Source: Medicago truncatula (lineage: Eukaryota; Streptophyta; Magnoliopsida; Fabales; Fabaceae). Taken from it: a DNA stretch of 64,000 nucleotides. Location of the stretch: NCBI RefSeq assembly GCF_003473485.1, contig NC_053048.1, positions 21,383,255-21,447,254 of the forward strand, in the 5' to 3' direction. The position numbers were made by a program, and so were the translations under genes. Below, in pieces: positions 11,797-24,030 of this stretch. The stretch's first letter is position 1, and each line of letters begins with the position of its first letter. The notes below the pieces were generated by a model, which saw only the letters and a list, made by a program, of their open reading frames with translations, was not told the origin of the DNA and made no database searches.

Positions 11797-11993
11797 TGGA
11801 AAATGTGAATTTCTTTTCCCACTTTCCACGGGCCCACACTTCTAAGAGATCTCTCGTTTGTTCAAATTTAGAATCCAAACGTGTAAAAAAAGGTTCTAAA
11901 AACAACCCCTTTTTACACGTCCAAATTCTAAAATTCAGACAAATCAGGGTACTTTGAGAAGTGTGATGGTGAGAAAAAAAATTCACATAGCTG
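11797..11993. mobile_element. Small foldback MITE-like element
   Basis: The left arm 'aatgtgaatttcttttccca' and the complement of the right end 'gagaaaaaaaattcacat' pair. So do the inner stretches 'tagaatccaaacgtgtaaaa' and the complement of 'ttttacacgtccaaattcta'. The centre is near 11895. It is about 195 bp with no coding sequence. A target duplication was not clear. Confidence 0.65.
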
Positions 11994-13609
11994 ATATACA
12001 TGTCAAGCCCGACTAACTTAATTTACATAGGTCTTTTAGGTTTAATTTAGATTTAATTTGTGGGTGATGTAATAAATATATTTAAGTTTTATAGGGATAA
12101 AAATATATTTAAGTCTATATTTAATCATGAACAATCTTTTTTTTGTGCGAACCAGATATCATATGTGTGTAACTACATAAACTAATCCCTTGAATCGTGT
12201 ATGACCTTATGGGTGGAAAAACTCTTCCTCACAATCATGACCAATATTGATTAAGACTATTATAGTCCTCAATTATATTAGATGCCAATCATAATGCCTT
12301 TAATCTTGGTGAAGGTCTACTATCATAAGCCTCAATTATTTTTATTTTTTTCAACAAAGAAAAGCATAAGATGTCTATTATTTTTCATAAACCATTGAAA
12401 CATTGATGCTCAAGCCCCCAAAAAATAGGCAACATGATTTTAGAAAAGCACATGGTTTCACTACCTTAACAAAGCATGGTGCATTTATTGACAACAATTT
12501 TTTTTCATTAGAAGCTCAACTGTTCTTGGGAAAAAATGTTACAACAAAGGCTTACATACTATTTTGATATTGTGATCTACAAAACTCACATTCTCTTAAC
12601 ATTAATCTCTTAGGCATATAGTAAAGCCTATATCAACACAATTAAATTGAAAACATCTATGTGCATGTTTGAAAAACTAGCATCACTCTTTCTAATGCTT
12701 TTATAATTAAGTTTAGTGTATGTTAGAATTAATGAGTGATTTTGGTATAATCATGGTTTTCATTATGATGTTGATAAAACTATACTTGCAGTTTAATAAA
12801 ATCTCGGTGTCACCATGATTTCACCAAAATCACTCTTCAACTAAACATCTCACACAAGTTTCCATCATTGTCTTCAATGATTGATCCAAGCACGCGTTAC
12901 GAATCGATGGATCTATAATGCTCCTCCTAGCTTCATCATCTTCTGTTATGCTTGATTGCAACTACATCAAGATCATATTTACGAAAGCGAAGTCACAAAT
13001 TAGCAACAAATTTATATTGAAATAGTCTTGATTACAACAAAGTTCACTCTAAATAGAGAATAAAATTGGAAAATATTGAATAAAAATAACCCTTTGTATT
13101 TCCAGATCCTTCAAAGTGTCCACATTTCTTGACTTTGTTGGTATGAATATGAGTGTGGAAAAGAATACTGATAAAATAAAAAATGTGATAAGAAACATAC
13201 TATAAAAAAAATGGGGCAATGATTGATCCTCTATGGTGATAAAGTGAGAAAATCAAGGATGTTCCTTTAAAGTAAATAAAATGTAAAGTAAGAAAATTAA
13301 AGTTCTTAGTGTAACAAACTCATGATTTATCAAAATGTACTTACAATATCTACATTTAGTTTGTTAATTAGGGGTTGATATTTATAACAAAATCAAGATT
13401 TGTTATGATATACCTACAATATACGTGAAAAGAAACTTATAAGAATTTTCTTAGAGCCCATTGGTTATAACTTTTTTTAGAAAAGTTCGTTTTTTAAATA
13501 AAATATGTATGTCAAAAGTTTTTTTGGACACAAATTTTAGAAATTAAAAGTTTTTTGAACACAAATTAAAAAAAAAAAATTGAAAAAAATATAAATATAG
13601 TTTCAAACT
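11994..13609. other. No gene; contains a short MITE-like inverted repeat at about 12712-12850
   Basis: At about 12735-12756 'agtgattttggtataatcat' is mirrored by the complement of 'atgatttcaccaaaatcact' at about 12812-12833. This forms a MITE-like inverted repeat of about 130 bp. The remainder is AT-rich with no frame, RNA gene or further element end that I recognise. Confidence 0.5.
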
Positions 13610-13985
13610 TATTGGCAAGTTCAACAACACATTTTTTTATGCATCCATATTGGCAAGCACATCAGCACATTTGTTAGCCTCCTGGTATAGACATGAAAAA
13701 ATAGAATTTCCAAGCTAGCTTCAAAAGATCTTTGATCTTCCTCAAAATATTCCAACATATGACCTTTCCCACCTTATCATTCAAAACACCCTTAACAAGG
13801 TTGGAGGAATCCACCTGCACCTCCAAGCAGGTAATGCCAAGCCGTCAAGCCAAACAAATACCTTTAAAAGAAGTCAAGATCCTCTCCATGTATTAGTCTC
13901 TATTTCTTTCATCGAGACAGCACCGTCTGGATTGAGGCCAAGACAACCTTGAGGAGGAGGCAACCATCTAATTTCCACAACCTTT
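13610..13985 (-). pseudogene. LINE-type RNase H domain remnant
   Basis: The minus strand reads VEIRWLPPPQGCLGLNPDGAV, with one substitution from the usual KLN(V/T)DGA start of the RNase H domain carried by plant LINE (L1-type) ORF2. Further downstream, in other frames, come LGITCLEVQVDSSNLV, then VLNDKVGKVICWNILRKIKD and a terminal ANKCADVLAN. Stops (for example after NTWRGS) and frameshifts break the sequence, so only a decayed remnant is left. No reverse transcriptase was found next to it. The DNA from 13986 to 14640 has no recognised gene, only a small repeat (ggtattgaa...tttgcagctcc) at about 14390-14435. Confidence 0.65.
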
Positions 13986-14639
13986 TATTTTTAGGAAACC
14001 TATTCGAGGAATGTGGAACAATAAATGTGGATACTTCTCCTAGTTAAAACTCGAAATTTAGTTTGCCAAGTCGTAGATGTCTAATTTATTACTCTGGTTC
14101 CAAGTTGGGATGTCAATGAGTTAAGATCGTCGATTTAGAGCTTTTTGCAAAATTTCACGACACACATTAGAGCTTTCGCACCATGATTCCGAGGAGCGCC
14201 AAAATGATGATTTGAAATCTGAAGACAATCGAGACACAGATCTAGATTAACGTGGTGCGATTTTGCATTGAAGATGGTGGACACATAGGAGAAGTGAAGG
14301 ATCATGCAATGATCGATGAGCATCGTGGCACGATTTGTGCGAACCAGATATGGTCATTGCAATTATGAGTAAGAGTTCAATTTTTGAAGGTATTGAAGGC
14401 ACTTTGCAGCTCCAGGTATTGAAAACAGTTTGCAGCTCCAAGCAACTGGAATTAGTGGTTAAGACATCATGATTTTGGAGAGGATATTATAATGTGTAGT
14501 TTATTATGTTGCACTTTTAGTATTATACCTTCCTGGCCTTGTATTGTTAGGAATTTGCTTCTATTCTATTTGATATGTCCGGTGAGGAACTTATGGAGGT
14601 AATAGTAGCGGAATGTGATCCAAAATTACCCATTTGAAT

Positions 14640-14955
14640 TGTTTTTCTTTCTCTTTTAGTTAAATAAGTGATTTTTCACATATTTACAGCTTTCTTTCGT
14701 TGGTTTTGTGATTTCGTCGTCTAGTACGACTTTATTTATTTTAATTTCCCGTCTTTGTGAGGTATGTAATTTCTTCCATTTTGAATATAATTATATTCTT
14801 AAGCATATGACTCTTCCGTTTGTTGCTATTATTTTGGATGTTGTGAGTTTGTTCACATATTCATCATTTTTATTTTTAGCAATTTTCTATTTGTATTGTA
14901 TACTCTATCAATTTTAATGAATAAATATCGTTTTTTTGTCAACAAAAAAAAAATC
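14640..14955 (+). repeat. Retroelement 3'-tail-like repeat ending in poly-A
   Basis: The block begins near 'agtgatttttcacatattta' and includes 'gtgatttcgtcgtctagtac', ending with 'aatgaataaatatcg', 'tttttgtc' and a poly-A run at 14941-14953. Related sequence recurs at 15281-15376 (gtgatttcgtcgtctaatac) and, more diverged, at about 18405-18832, which also ends in an A tract at 18815. The shared end plus poly-A suggests a LINE or SINE 3' tail family. No coding part was assigned. Confidence 0.45.
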
Positions 14956-15032
14956 AATTATGCAGTTACTAGAAGAAATTTGAAATTTAACATACAAGTC
15001 TTTAAATAGTAGAAAACCATTCAATTATTGAA

Positions 15033-15275
15033 TAGTCCTCCGTCGTAAATTATAAATCGCTTTGAATTTTTTTATATCAAATTATAAATCGTCTTACAAT
15101 ATCAATGGACAATCAATATTATTTTTCCTATTAAACATTTACCTAATTATTATATCATCTTTCAATTCATTAATTTATTTTCCCATACCATTTAGGACTT
15201 ATAATATCTCTCTTTCACATACAAAATTAATTATATAATGTATCAAAACGACTTATAATTTAGGATGGATCAAGT
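15033..15275. mobile_element. Degenerate Stowaway-like MITE
   Basis: The left end 'tcctccgtcgtaaattataa' is mirrored by the complement of the right end 'ttataatttaggatggatca'. The inner parts 'aaatcg(c/t)ctt' and 'aacgactt' also pair. It is about 240 bp and non-coding. Its ends are more mutated than those of the element at 9777-10085, so it is probably an older insertion of a related family. Confidence 0.65.
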
Positions 15276-15613
15276 ATTTAAATAAGTGATTTTTCACATA
15301 TTTCCAGCTTTCTTTCGTTCGTTTTGTGATTTCGTCGTCTAATACGACTTTGTTTATTTTGATTTTCCGTCTTTGTGTGATGAATGCATTAGAAATATTT
15401 CTCATGGCAAAACCAACAAAACATAAAATATCCACAAACAAGGAAACCTCGTGCACTGAAAACCAATAAAGCAAGAACAAATCAATCTATTTGGTCTAGA
15501 GAGAAAGAAATCCCAAACAAAGAAAAACTAGTTAAAGATAATTTTGAATTAGACTTCTTTGAACCTTTCACATTACTCCCTACTAAAGAAGAGTCATACC
15601 TTATATAATTTCT

Positions 15614-18321
15614 TCATGCAAGATACCTATTCAAATTATTGTGAATATTGTCCCTCTCCAAGTAATCTCTTTCAATAAGAGATTCAATCCTTTTCTTTAT
15701 CTCTGTTGGATTAAGAAGGAACAATGACTTTAACTCCTTTGTCACCTCTGCTATAATATTCTTATGATCAAGCTGCTTCTTGAATTTCATAATCCTCACT
15801 ATTGCTGCTTCAATTTTAGGCCTTCTGTCCTCTTCTACATTCTTTCGAGTTTGTAATTTCTCGTGTTCAGATTCCCTTTGCGTAGCCACGGTCTCTAGCT
15901 TAATTTTATAGAACTTGCTTTTGAACATGTCATTGATAAAGAATACATCACCCTCACTAATGTTTCCATTCATTGGCACTTTCTTGATTATATTTTTTCC
16001 ATTCACGAAAACCATCGAATACAAGCACTTTATCAAATCCAAAGAATTAATTTTGGTTGCAGTCTCAATGTCCTTGTAGCTTAGTTGATCAATATCATTA
16101 AACAACATCAGGACACACATTTGATAAGTAGAGACATGTAACTCGTGCTTACGACCATTTCCAAATGTTGCTATTATCTCTGCATTTCCCATGTTTGGTT
16201 GCAATGATAGCTTCTTACCGGCATTGATTCCTAGATAATAGGACTTGTACTTCTCATGAAGTGCTGAAACTTCAACTGGAAGGTTGCATGATGAATCTGT
16301 AGTTCTCAATAATGGCCACGAACCTGTGGTCAGAACCTGAAAAATTAGTTTTGGATCATCGCCTAGCTTAGCGTGGCTTCTATAAAAGCCTTGTAACATT
16401 TCTTTTGAGGTTTTTATATCCATAACCATTATCTCTAATAGTGCAAATTTGTAACCACATACTCTTTTGAGTTTAACAGCGAGACTTCTCTCTATATCTT
16501 CAGATATTGTTTTCCCAAACAAAAGCCTCTTTGGAAGGTGCTTTTTATAGTACTTATGGAACAAATCTTTATCATGCAACAATTTGATAAACATCATCAC
16601 CTTGTCAAGAATAATTTCCTCACTATTTCCTTCGAAACCTTTCCTTAATTTGACATCCAAGAACGACGAAAGAAACTCTGGCAAATTGTGATTCAAGTTA
16701 ATAATGTACTCAAATGATGAGTCCAGCACTCCATGGAATTCTTCATCATGATTAAATGCCAAGTTTAATATACTATCATATTTATCTTTCATGTCCAAAA
16801 GTTCTTGAACAAAAATCATAGGATCCTTTAACCTTTTTGGATCTTTTACAAACTTTTCACCTGTGTTTCTAACAGAGATTCGCTACTTTCTGTATTGTAA
16901 AGAGTCCATTAGGATATGTAGAGAAAATCTGGTACAAGTTTCTCAAATCTTCATATCTATTATTAAGAAAGAGAGTTACTAACCAAGAATTTTCTATCCG
17001 GATTAATCTAAGCATGTGGTTTTCAATAATCTCCTTGTACATTGCATTATAAATCTTCTTTTGACTTATGGAATCCAAGTAGTGGTTCACTCTAATCAAT
17101 CCTTTAATCAAATGATTCTCAGCTTTCCGTAGATAATCGCCACAATCACAATATTCACTTAACTTTTGGAACTCACCTCTATAAAACTCAGCCGAAACTT
17201 CGATGAAAGGAATCTCAAATAATGTCTCATAAACTGAATCACCTAAATCTTTTAGCATCATAAGTATGTTGTCTGTCAAGTCTCTATTAATAACTTCACC
17301 GATGCATTCTCGATGAACTAATTTAACGAGAGTCTTCTTCAGTTGAGATTGAACTATCTGGGTGGAGTTAACAACATTATCTCTCCACAAGTTCATTCCA
17401 AGATCATGAATTCTAGTCTTATTGTTATGTATAACATAAACCCTATCCATATACAATAGTACTTTTCGAACATTTAGTATTGCATCTTTGTAATCATTCC
17501 ATTTCCTATTCAGTTCTTCCAAAAAGAAGTCTCCTTGTGTTGCTTCTTCAATGGATTTTGATATTTCTTTCACATGTGATGTCATGATGGCAACCAATCC
17601 CATATACAACTTCTCACCTTCTTTTAAAATCACCATATCATGTGTTAGACTGATCAGAGAAGAGAAACAAAACACAAATTATTGGAAATACTATCGATTA
17701 ATAACATATATTCCACGGTTTTAATTCGTGGATGCGCGCGGAAGTATTGTAATTGTAGGCATTGTAGGTGTTACAATGCATAGTGTGGTGTTGCAAAGGA
17801 AATTTATATTTTTTTAGCATAAAATGTCATAATTTATTCCGTATTATTTACGCATCTATTTTCTATATCAAATCTCATATTTATTTTTAGAACGGCAACT
17901 AGTAACAGAAGATTAAAGAAATAATAAATCGCAAGACAATGAACACAATCATTTGTTTACGCACTTCGATTAAGTGTGTCTACCTATACGACTACGTAGC
18001 AACTATAGTTTCATATATTATTTGAATATATTAGGCTTCACGGTGTTACAAGCTATATGCATAATATTTGAATATCAAGGAGAAGGAGTAACAATAAATT
18101 TTCTTTTAAAGAAAGACCAAATAGATAATTACAAAAGAGAACCTGTAAAGTCTTTCAAATTGGATGGCGTGCTCATTTTGATTGTTCAAGATTTCACTGA
18201 TTCCATGCTCCAGAAACTTCCATGTAGCCTTCAACCAATTTTCGACTTCGATGGATTCCTCCTCTGGATTTCTGCTATGGCAAATTATGGTTAATTTCCG
18301 GTTGACACCGTTGTTGATCAT
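15614..18321 (-). CDS. CUL3-type cullin (ubiquitin ligase scaffold), two exons, one frameshift
   Basis: Exon 1 (18321-18143) starts with the ATG at 18321 and encodes the N-terminal piece with WKFLEHGISEI and FERLY. A 493-bp GT-AG intron (18142-17650; CTTTACAG/GTTCTC to GATCAG/TCTAAC) follows. Exon 2 runs to the stop at 15614. It holds EGEKLYMGLVAIMTSHVKEI, ELNRKWNDYKDAI, the cullin repeats, FYRGEFQKLSEYCDCGDYL, the cullin homology domain (KDLFHKYYKKHLPKRLLFGK, HVSTYQMCVLMLF) and the NEDD8-site region IVRIMKFKKQ with its lysine. It ends in ERDYLERD and NRYLA. About 735 codons fits plant CUL3, which builds BTB-protein E3 ligases. The frame changes by one base near 16863-16880, between TIQKVAN and TGEKFVKDPKRLKDP, so the gene is either a young pseudogene or carries an assembly error. 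Sequence is diverged from canonical CUL3 as I recall it, suggesting a rapidly evolving paralogue. Confidence 0.8.
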
Positions 18322-18994
18322 ATTCTTCTTCTTACTTTGATAAATATTAAAATTTGCAAACCTAGGTTGCTTTGAGGCAAATAGTTGAGACCAACGGTGT
18401 GCTCTCTGTTAAGTGATTTTCGCTTCTTTTTTTTCATTATTATTTCATTTATTTTTATGATTTCAAAGTGTTTGCACGACTTTATTTAATTTGATTTTCT
18501 GTATTTGTGCGTTGTTTTTGATTTCATGTCTTAATACAGTGTTGATTCAATTCATATTGAAAGATTAGTTTTGAAGAAGTGCATATTTAATCTATAACTT
18601 TGACGACGTCCACGTTGCAAATCTAGAAATATGAGTATTCTGAAGATTTGAATACAATCATATTTGTAGGCATAGATACTCTCTTTTATGCTATTAACAT
18701 TACCATGAATGATGTGAATTCGTTTGCAGGTTCATCCTTTTTGTTTTTAATAACGACTTTGAATTTGTATTGTATCTATCAATTTGAAATGAATAAACAT
18801 CGTTTAATTTTGTCAAAAAAAAAAAAAAAAATCAAACCAATTCGATCTATTTACATAATCAAAAAATATGCTTTTCCCATTTTTTGAACTTCTTACGAAG
18901 TCTATTTAAGATTTTAAAATTTGTTAAATGAAGGGGTTTTGAATATTTTTACACCTTTCAAACATATAATCCAAAAGAGAATTGTTATATCCAG
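18322..18994. other. 5' flank of the cullin gene with a retroelement tail repeat
   Basis: Upstream of the cullin start there is no other gene. About 18405-18832 resembles the repeat at 14640-14955 (gcacgactttatttaatttg, aatgaataaacatcg) and ends in a run of A residues near 18815-18830. A cullin promoter would lie here but no clear TATA element was singled out. Confidence 0.4.
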
Positions 18995-21265
18995 CAATGT
19001 TTTTAAAATCGGATCGGACTTGCCGGTTCAACTGGTTCATCCGGTAACCGGGGTCCAATCCGGTTTGGTCTGATGTCTAAAGCTGTTAGTCCTAAAAACC
19101 GGACTAGAAACTGTTAGAACCGGAAAGAATCGGACGGAACCGGGGTAGCCGCTGAACCAGTACCGGTTTCATAAAAACGGTCGGCCTGGAAAAATGACGT
19201 TCAAGCGAGTTTTTCTTTCTTTCTCAGTTTTCTTCAACTCCCTTTCACTTCAGATCTGAGTACACGAAGAAGAAAGAAGATGAGTAAGAACAAGGAAAAA
19301 GAAAGGAACAGTAAGAAGTAAGAAGGAAAGACTAATGTTGACGGCGGCTAAGTGCAAGCTATTTGTTTTGGTAGAAGAAAATTGTTTTTTTTTTTTTACC
19401 CACACAAGTAAATGACCAAATTATCCCCAGCGGTAGTTAACTGCCTCTGACATATGCGCCGGCAGTTAACTGCCGCTAGCTTTGCTGCTTTTTATTATGA
19501 TTTTACGCGTTTCGGTCAAAAAATCAAAATAAATTGAAACTTACTCAGAATTCTACAAAATTTTACAGACCCTCTATATATATTTTTTTAGAGCTGTCTA
19601 CAAAAAACCAGATCAAAATTCAATTTCTAGGTCAATGTTTTGGTTTCTTGAGTTATTGGTGCATTAAAAATTCATATTTAATCCATCCATTGTTGAAAAA
19701 TTCTAATTTTTTGCGGGAAATGTTTTTTGCGGGAAATTCTAATTTTAAAATTCTAATTTTTTGCGGGAAATGTTTTTTTGCAGATGTTTCCGGATTTAAC
19801 AATTCGGAATAGTGTTTTTCGAGAACTTTTACAATTTTAAACTTTGCAATTCATAAGATAAAATGTGAATAAGGTAAAAGACAGAATTAAAAAGACACAA
19901 ACATAAAAACAACTCATTTTATTAATATATGAACAATACATTACAATAATTTTCAAGCTTTTTAAGCTTATTACATAAGATCCTAAACCCATTTATAATC
20001 TCCTAAGAGCCTAATTAAAATCTCCTAAGAGCCTAACCACCGGTATGTGATAGGACATACTATTAGTTTGCCTATTGGAGGAAAATCGGAGGAGGAGGGA
20101 AGAGGAGGGCGGGAAGAAGAAAACAATGCCCCTGAGGGGGGGGGTGGGGGGTGCTCAAACTTACACCCAAACAGGCCAAGTTAAGAACTACACTGACCCA
20201 CATGACCCTTAGAAGAACCGCACTTCGTTGCAGCGCGGTTCCATCCTCATTGACCGTTCATATAAACCCTGAAAGTTTTCCACGAGGCCCTTATCTATGA
20301 AAGGCTAACAATGGAAAACCATGGTTGTAGAAGGAAGAAGAGGAGGAGAGGGTGGGAGAGGATGGTGTGAGAAATGGTGGGGTTTGGAAGGCTATGTATA
20401 GGGAGGGTGGGTCAAAAACGGTTGGGAGACCATAAATGCAGTCAAAAAACGTGGTAAAACACATTTTTTGACCCGACCACCGACAAAAACGTGTGTTGCA
20501 GACCACCGGTCATGACTGATACATTTCGGAATATAAAATCTGGTAAACACATTTGTTTTTCGGAATATGTTTTTCGGATTAATGCGATAATGGTGAACGA
20601 GGGAAAAGTTGACACTTTCTGTAGGGCTAAGGACATTCCGGAATGTAAAATCCAGAAAGATCCAGAGCCATTAATGTGGGTTTGGACGGTTACAACCACT
20701 AACACGTTTTCATTGACTGTATTAATGACCTAGGACTTGTTTTAGCCTATAAATAGGCTTCCATCTTCAACAAATACCTTCATTCTTCACTTCACCTCTT
20801 TTCTTCCTTTTTCTTCAAATGTTTAGTTTTTTTAGAGGTGTCGGTGGTGTCATGGTCATTGTTGACCGTTCATATGAACCCTGCAATAGCATTGCAGCTT
20901 GTGTGGGGTTCATATAACGGTCAACAGAGACCTTTGACATCAAAGAAAGACAAAAAAAAGCACATAACATCTTGTCCGAATTTAATTTTCCAAAATCACT
21001 AATAATCTGGTCCGGATTATATAATCCAGATCGGGGGTATTTTTGGAAATTTTGCAGGACGCGCGAGAAGGCAGTAGGGTGAAAAAAGTAATATTCTAAA
21101 AATTAATAACAATTTCAGAAGTTGTTTATTTAAGATTTTACTCTATATTTATTCATCACATAATTTATTTATTGTCTGGTTTAACCGATTGAACCGGTTG
21201 AACCAATCGAACCATGAACCGAAGGTTTCACCAGTTTGATCTCCGATCCGGTTTTCAAAACAATG
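18995..21265. mobile_element. Large non-autonomous hAT-like element (2271 bp) with perfect 8-bp target duplication
   Basis: The ends are 'caatgtttttaaaatcgg' and the complement of 'ccggttttcaaaacaatg'. They are flanked by identical 8-bp duplications atatccag at 18987-18994 and 21266-21273. Subterminal regions are dense in 'accggttcaa' motifs on both sides (19010-19170 and 21175-21255), as in the 782-bp element at 5292-6073. The interior has no transposase frame. It contains a tandem repeat (attttttgcgggaaatgttt) at about 19700-19780, a palindromic 'cggcagttaactgccg' near 19463, a G-rich run at about 20136-20151 and a hairpin at 20861-20925. The body is longer and unrelated to the small element, so it may contain captured DNA. 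Confidence 0.8.
20861..20925. repeat. Hairpin inside the hAT-like element
   Basis: The arms 'gttgaccgttcatatgaacc' (20861-20880) and 'ggttcatataacggtcaac' (20907-20925) pair over about 20 bases. The loop of about 25 bases can itself fold (tgcaat/attgca). The same arm sequence, 'ttgaccgttcatataaaccc', occurs alone at about 20250-20269. Confidence 0.6.
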
Positions 21266-21432
21266 ATATCCAGTAAATTCTAATTTCCCAAATCTATCCC
21301 GAAAGCAGTTTAGCCAATCAAAACTCATGCTTTTCCACAATACAAGGAAGTTAGTAGTGTAATGGGTAGTTCCATCTCAATTGGCCACAATTCACGGAAC
21401 CCTCTTTTAATAATACAACAAGAAATCTTCTT

Positions 21433-21576
21433 GTTCATCTAGAAATTCTAGCTCAACTGGGAAAATGTCAAAATTGTTAGGCCGGATGCCATGATCGGGG
21501 TTCGAACCCTGGTACCTCCACTTGTGTGTATGAGTTTACAATGACTTTGTCATTTCGTCTATCTACCAAAAATAAA
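21433..21576 (+). mobile_element. tRNA-derived SINE
   Basis: It contains an A-box-like 'tagctcaactgg' and a perfect B-box 'gggttcgaaccc' in the spacing of an RNA polymerase III promoter. It is flanked by 13-bp duplications aagaaatcttctt (21420-21432 and 21577-21589). It ends in an A-rich tail. It is not a functional tRNA gene because the tRNA fold is not kept between the two boxes. Confidence 0.8.
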
Positions 21577-21589
21577 AAGAAATCTTCTT

Positions 21590-22341
21590 CTTCAAAAAAA
21601 AAATACAACAGGAAATATTTGTGAAAAAAAGAACAAAAAGGCAACAAATCATCCGGGACACTCTCGGGAAATAATGTCCCGCGAGATATAGCATTTTTCA
21701 ATCCAAAATAACATGGGCACTTTTGAGGAGCCGGATCCTCTCCTTCAAAATTGTTTCCTTCTTCAATCCTTAGTCATTGGATTAATCTAACGGTATTCAT
21801 ATTAAAAGACAAATTATATATGTTTGGTTGTTCAAAATCCGTAAATATGAAATAACTTATTTTTTCCAAACCTGAACTCAGCCTTAGCATGTGATCTCAA
21901 CGAAACTGACACCGACGATGAGGGATTTCACCAGCAGTGAGGAAATTTAATGGTGACGAGAGAATACATGTTAAGAAGGATGAAACAAAACTCCTCCACC
22001 TAGTTGTCGCCGCAGCTATTGTAGTGATGACTGATGAGAGTGCATATTATGTGAGAAAACATAGAACTAGATGGGTGGCAGCCACAATTTTCTTAGGTTG
22101 AGAATGGAGACCTAGAAGGGAAGAGAGAAGCTTCTTGTTGAGTTGCAATATCCCGCGTTACTTTGATATTTTAGATTTTTAATCTTTGTTTTGTCTTTTA
22201 ATATGTGTAGTGTTAGATTGATCCAATGACCAGTAATTGAAGAAGAAGAGATAAGAAGACAATTTTAAGGAAAAAAAAATCCAATTCCGAAGTTTGAAAA
22301 GTAAAAAAACAACTCTATATTCGAACCCTAACCGGGCCGGC
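21590..22341. other. Intergenic DNA without recognised genes
   Basis: The stretch holds no convincing coding frame. Short frames are out of context, and no transposon ends were recognised before the SINE at 22353. Confidence 0.4.
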
Positions 22342-22352
22342 CAACGACATTT

Positions 22353-22479
22353 TTTTTTTTTTTGTCAAGTGGCTAGAAATTCACTTTTAAAGTGAATAAG
22401 TGGGGTGTTTGGGGTTTGAACCCCGACCCCTGCATATAATAATGCACTGTCCCTGCCAACTGAGCTATGCTCACGGGGA
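22353..22479 (-). mobile_element. tRNA-derived SINE
   Basis: On the minus strand it begins 'gtccccgtgagcatagctca', with A-box 'tagctcagttggcaggg'. B-box 'ggggttcaaacccc' follows, and the tail ends in a run of A (T at 22351-22363 on the plus strand). Flanking duplications caacgacattt are identical at 22342-22352 and 22480-22490. The insertion sits in otherwise unannotated intergenic DNA. Confidence 0.85.
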
Positions 22480-23104
22480 CAACGACATTTAATTTAGGAT
22501 AATTGTTCTTTTCCCATCTATTTTTGTTCGTTTCTATCAAACAAATTCACGTAAATGTATTTTTCAGCACCTAAGGTAGAAATGAGAAAAACAGATAGGA
22601 GAATAGCAAGCCTCTTGATTCAGCTGTTAGCACGCAATTCACGTTTTTGGTCACAATGGGATCCATTGTGGCATCTAGTTGTTGTTTCCAACAAGAAACA
22701 AAGTTACGTGGAGCCGTTCCATGATCGGTGACTGGTGACCACGACCCTTCTTATGTTTTAATGCTTGGTCAAAATTTGCAATCTTACAAACCATATTCTT
22801 CTTTTCCTTTCAATTTCCAAACCCAAACTTAATACTACAACGTTGTTAGTATTTGTTTGTATTTGAGAGCAACTAGTTGATTGTGGGAGTTTATAACCTA
22901 AATATTTGTCCTTATAAGCAATTTGGTTCTTATCAATCACTAAAATTTATTTAATGAGCTGACTTTTTTTTTGAAGGAATTTAATGACCTGACTTATTTT
23001 TCAATAAATTTTTATTCATTCGATCTTATTTTATGTTGGTTAATCGATACTCGTTATCAATCCGCTTTGTAACTCCTCATCTCAACCATCATGTCATCCT
23101 TTTT

Positions 23105-23228
23105 TTTTATCTGATTGTCTGGTGGTCGAAACTCACACAATTAAATGTGGAGAAGTGGGGTGTTCAGTGTTCGAACTCCAACCCCTACATAAATTATGTA
23201 ATGTCTTTACTGAGTTAAGTTCACAGGA
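23105..23228 (-). mobile_element. tRNA-derived SINE, same family as 22353-22479
   Basis: On the minus strand it reads 'ttaactcagtaaagacatta', then 'ggggttggagttcgaacact' with the B-box, then 'gaacaccccacttctccaca', which parallels the neighbouring SINE. It ends in poly-A. Flanks 'catgtcatcct' and 'catatcatcct' form an imperfect target duplication. It is more mutated than its neighbour. From 23229 to 24030 there is only AT-rich DNA and the PNC1 promoter region. Confidence 0.7.
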
Positions 23229-24030
23229 CTCATATCATCCTTATATCCCAATATGTTATAAGGAGTTGATCATTTATATTTTATTACATATTATTATATA
23301 TAGGGTACATTTGTTTTTCTGAAAAATAAATGATTGGATAATACAACTCAAATTGTACCATGTTCGATTTAAGAACCGGTAATGTGATTGGATAAAAAAA
23401 AAAAAAAAAGGAAACAATGACTAGACAAAAATTAGCATTCTTATATATCACTATACTATGACATAACTTTTCTTCTTAATAAATTATCTAAAATATCAAA
23501 AAGAAAAAAACAAGTTATCTAAATTATTAAAAAAAATCTTTTTTTTCCTGCTTATTGATTTTGTGTGACATCGCTTTGATTTATTTCGATTCATCATATT
23601 CTTATGCCGATATTCTTACTAAGATTGGAAGCTAAGAGTTTATATCATTTTGCTACTTTCAATGAACCTCTTTTTTATTAGGCAATGTCTTAGACGTGTT
23701 ATTTTCAAGGATTTAGTTTATTTTTCGTTTTTTTTCTTCATTTTTCTTTTCTTTTTCTTTTTCTCATGCAATAAAAAAAAATTAAGAACCACAATGATAT
23801 TTTTTTTTTAAAAGATCCAAAATTATACTTAAAAAAACTAACAAAGAGAAAAAAATATAATTTAGAAAAGAAAAAATAATATAGTCTTATAAAAATAAAC
23901 AAATAAAAAAAAAACTATAGTCGTTGTATAAATTGATAATTTAATTTAATACAACACCCACCACCTTGACACTCGTGTCATTCATAAAGAGAAGAACAAG
24001 AAGAAACAGAAGAGGAAGAGGAAGAGGAAG

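Noticed and set aside
20128..20160. G-rich run (gggggggggtggggggt) as a G-quadruplex regulator
   Set aside because: It can form such a structure in principle, but it lies inside a transposon interior with no promoter context, so no function is claimed.
22430..22490. Candidate tRNA gene from a good B-box
   Set aside because: The cloverleaf does not close, and poly-A tail plus target duplications show a SINE.
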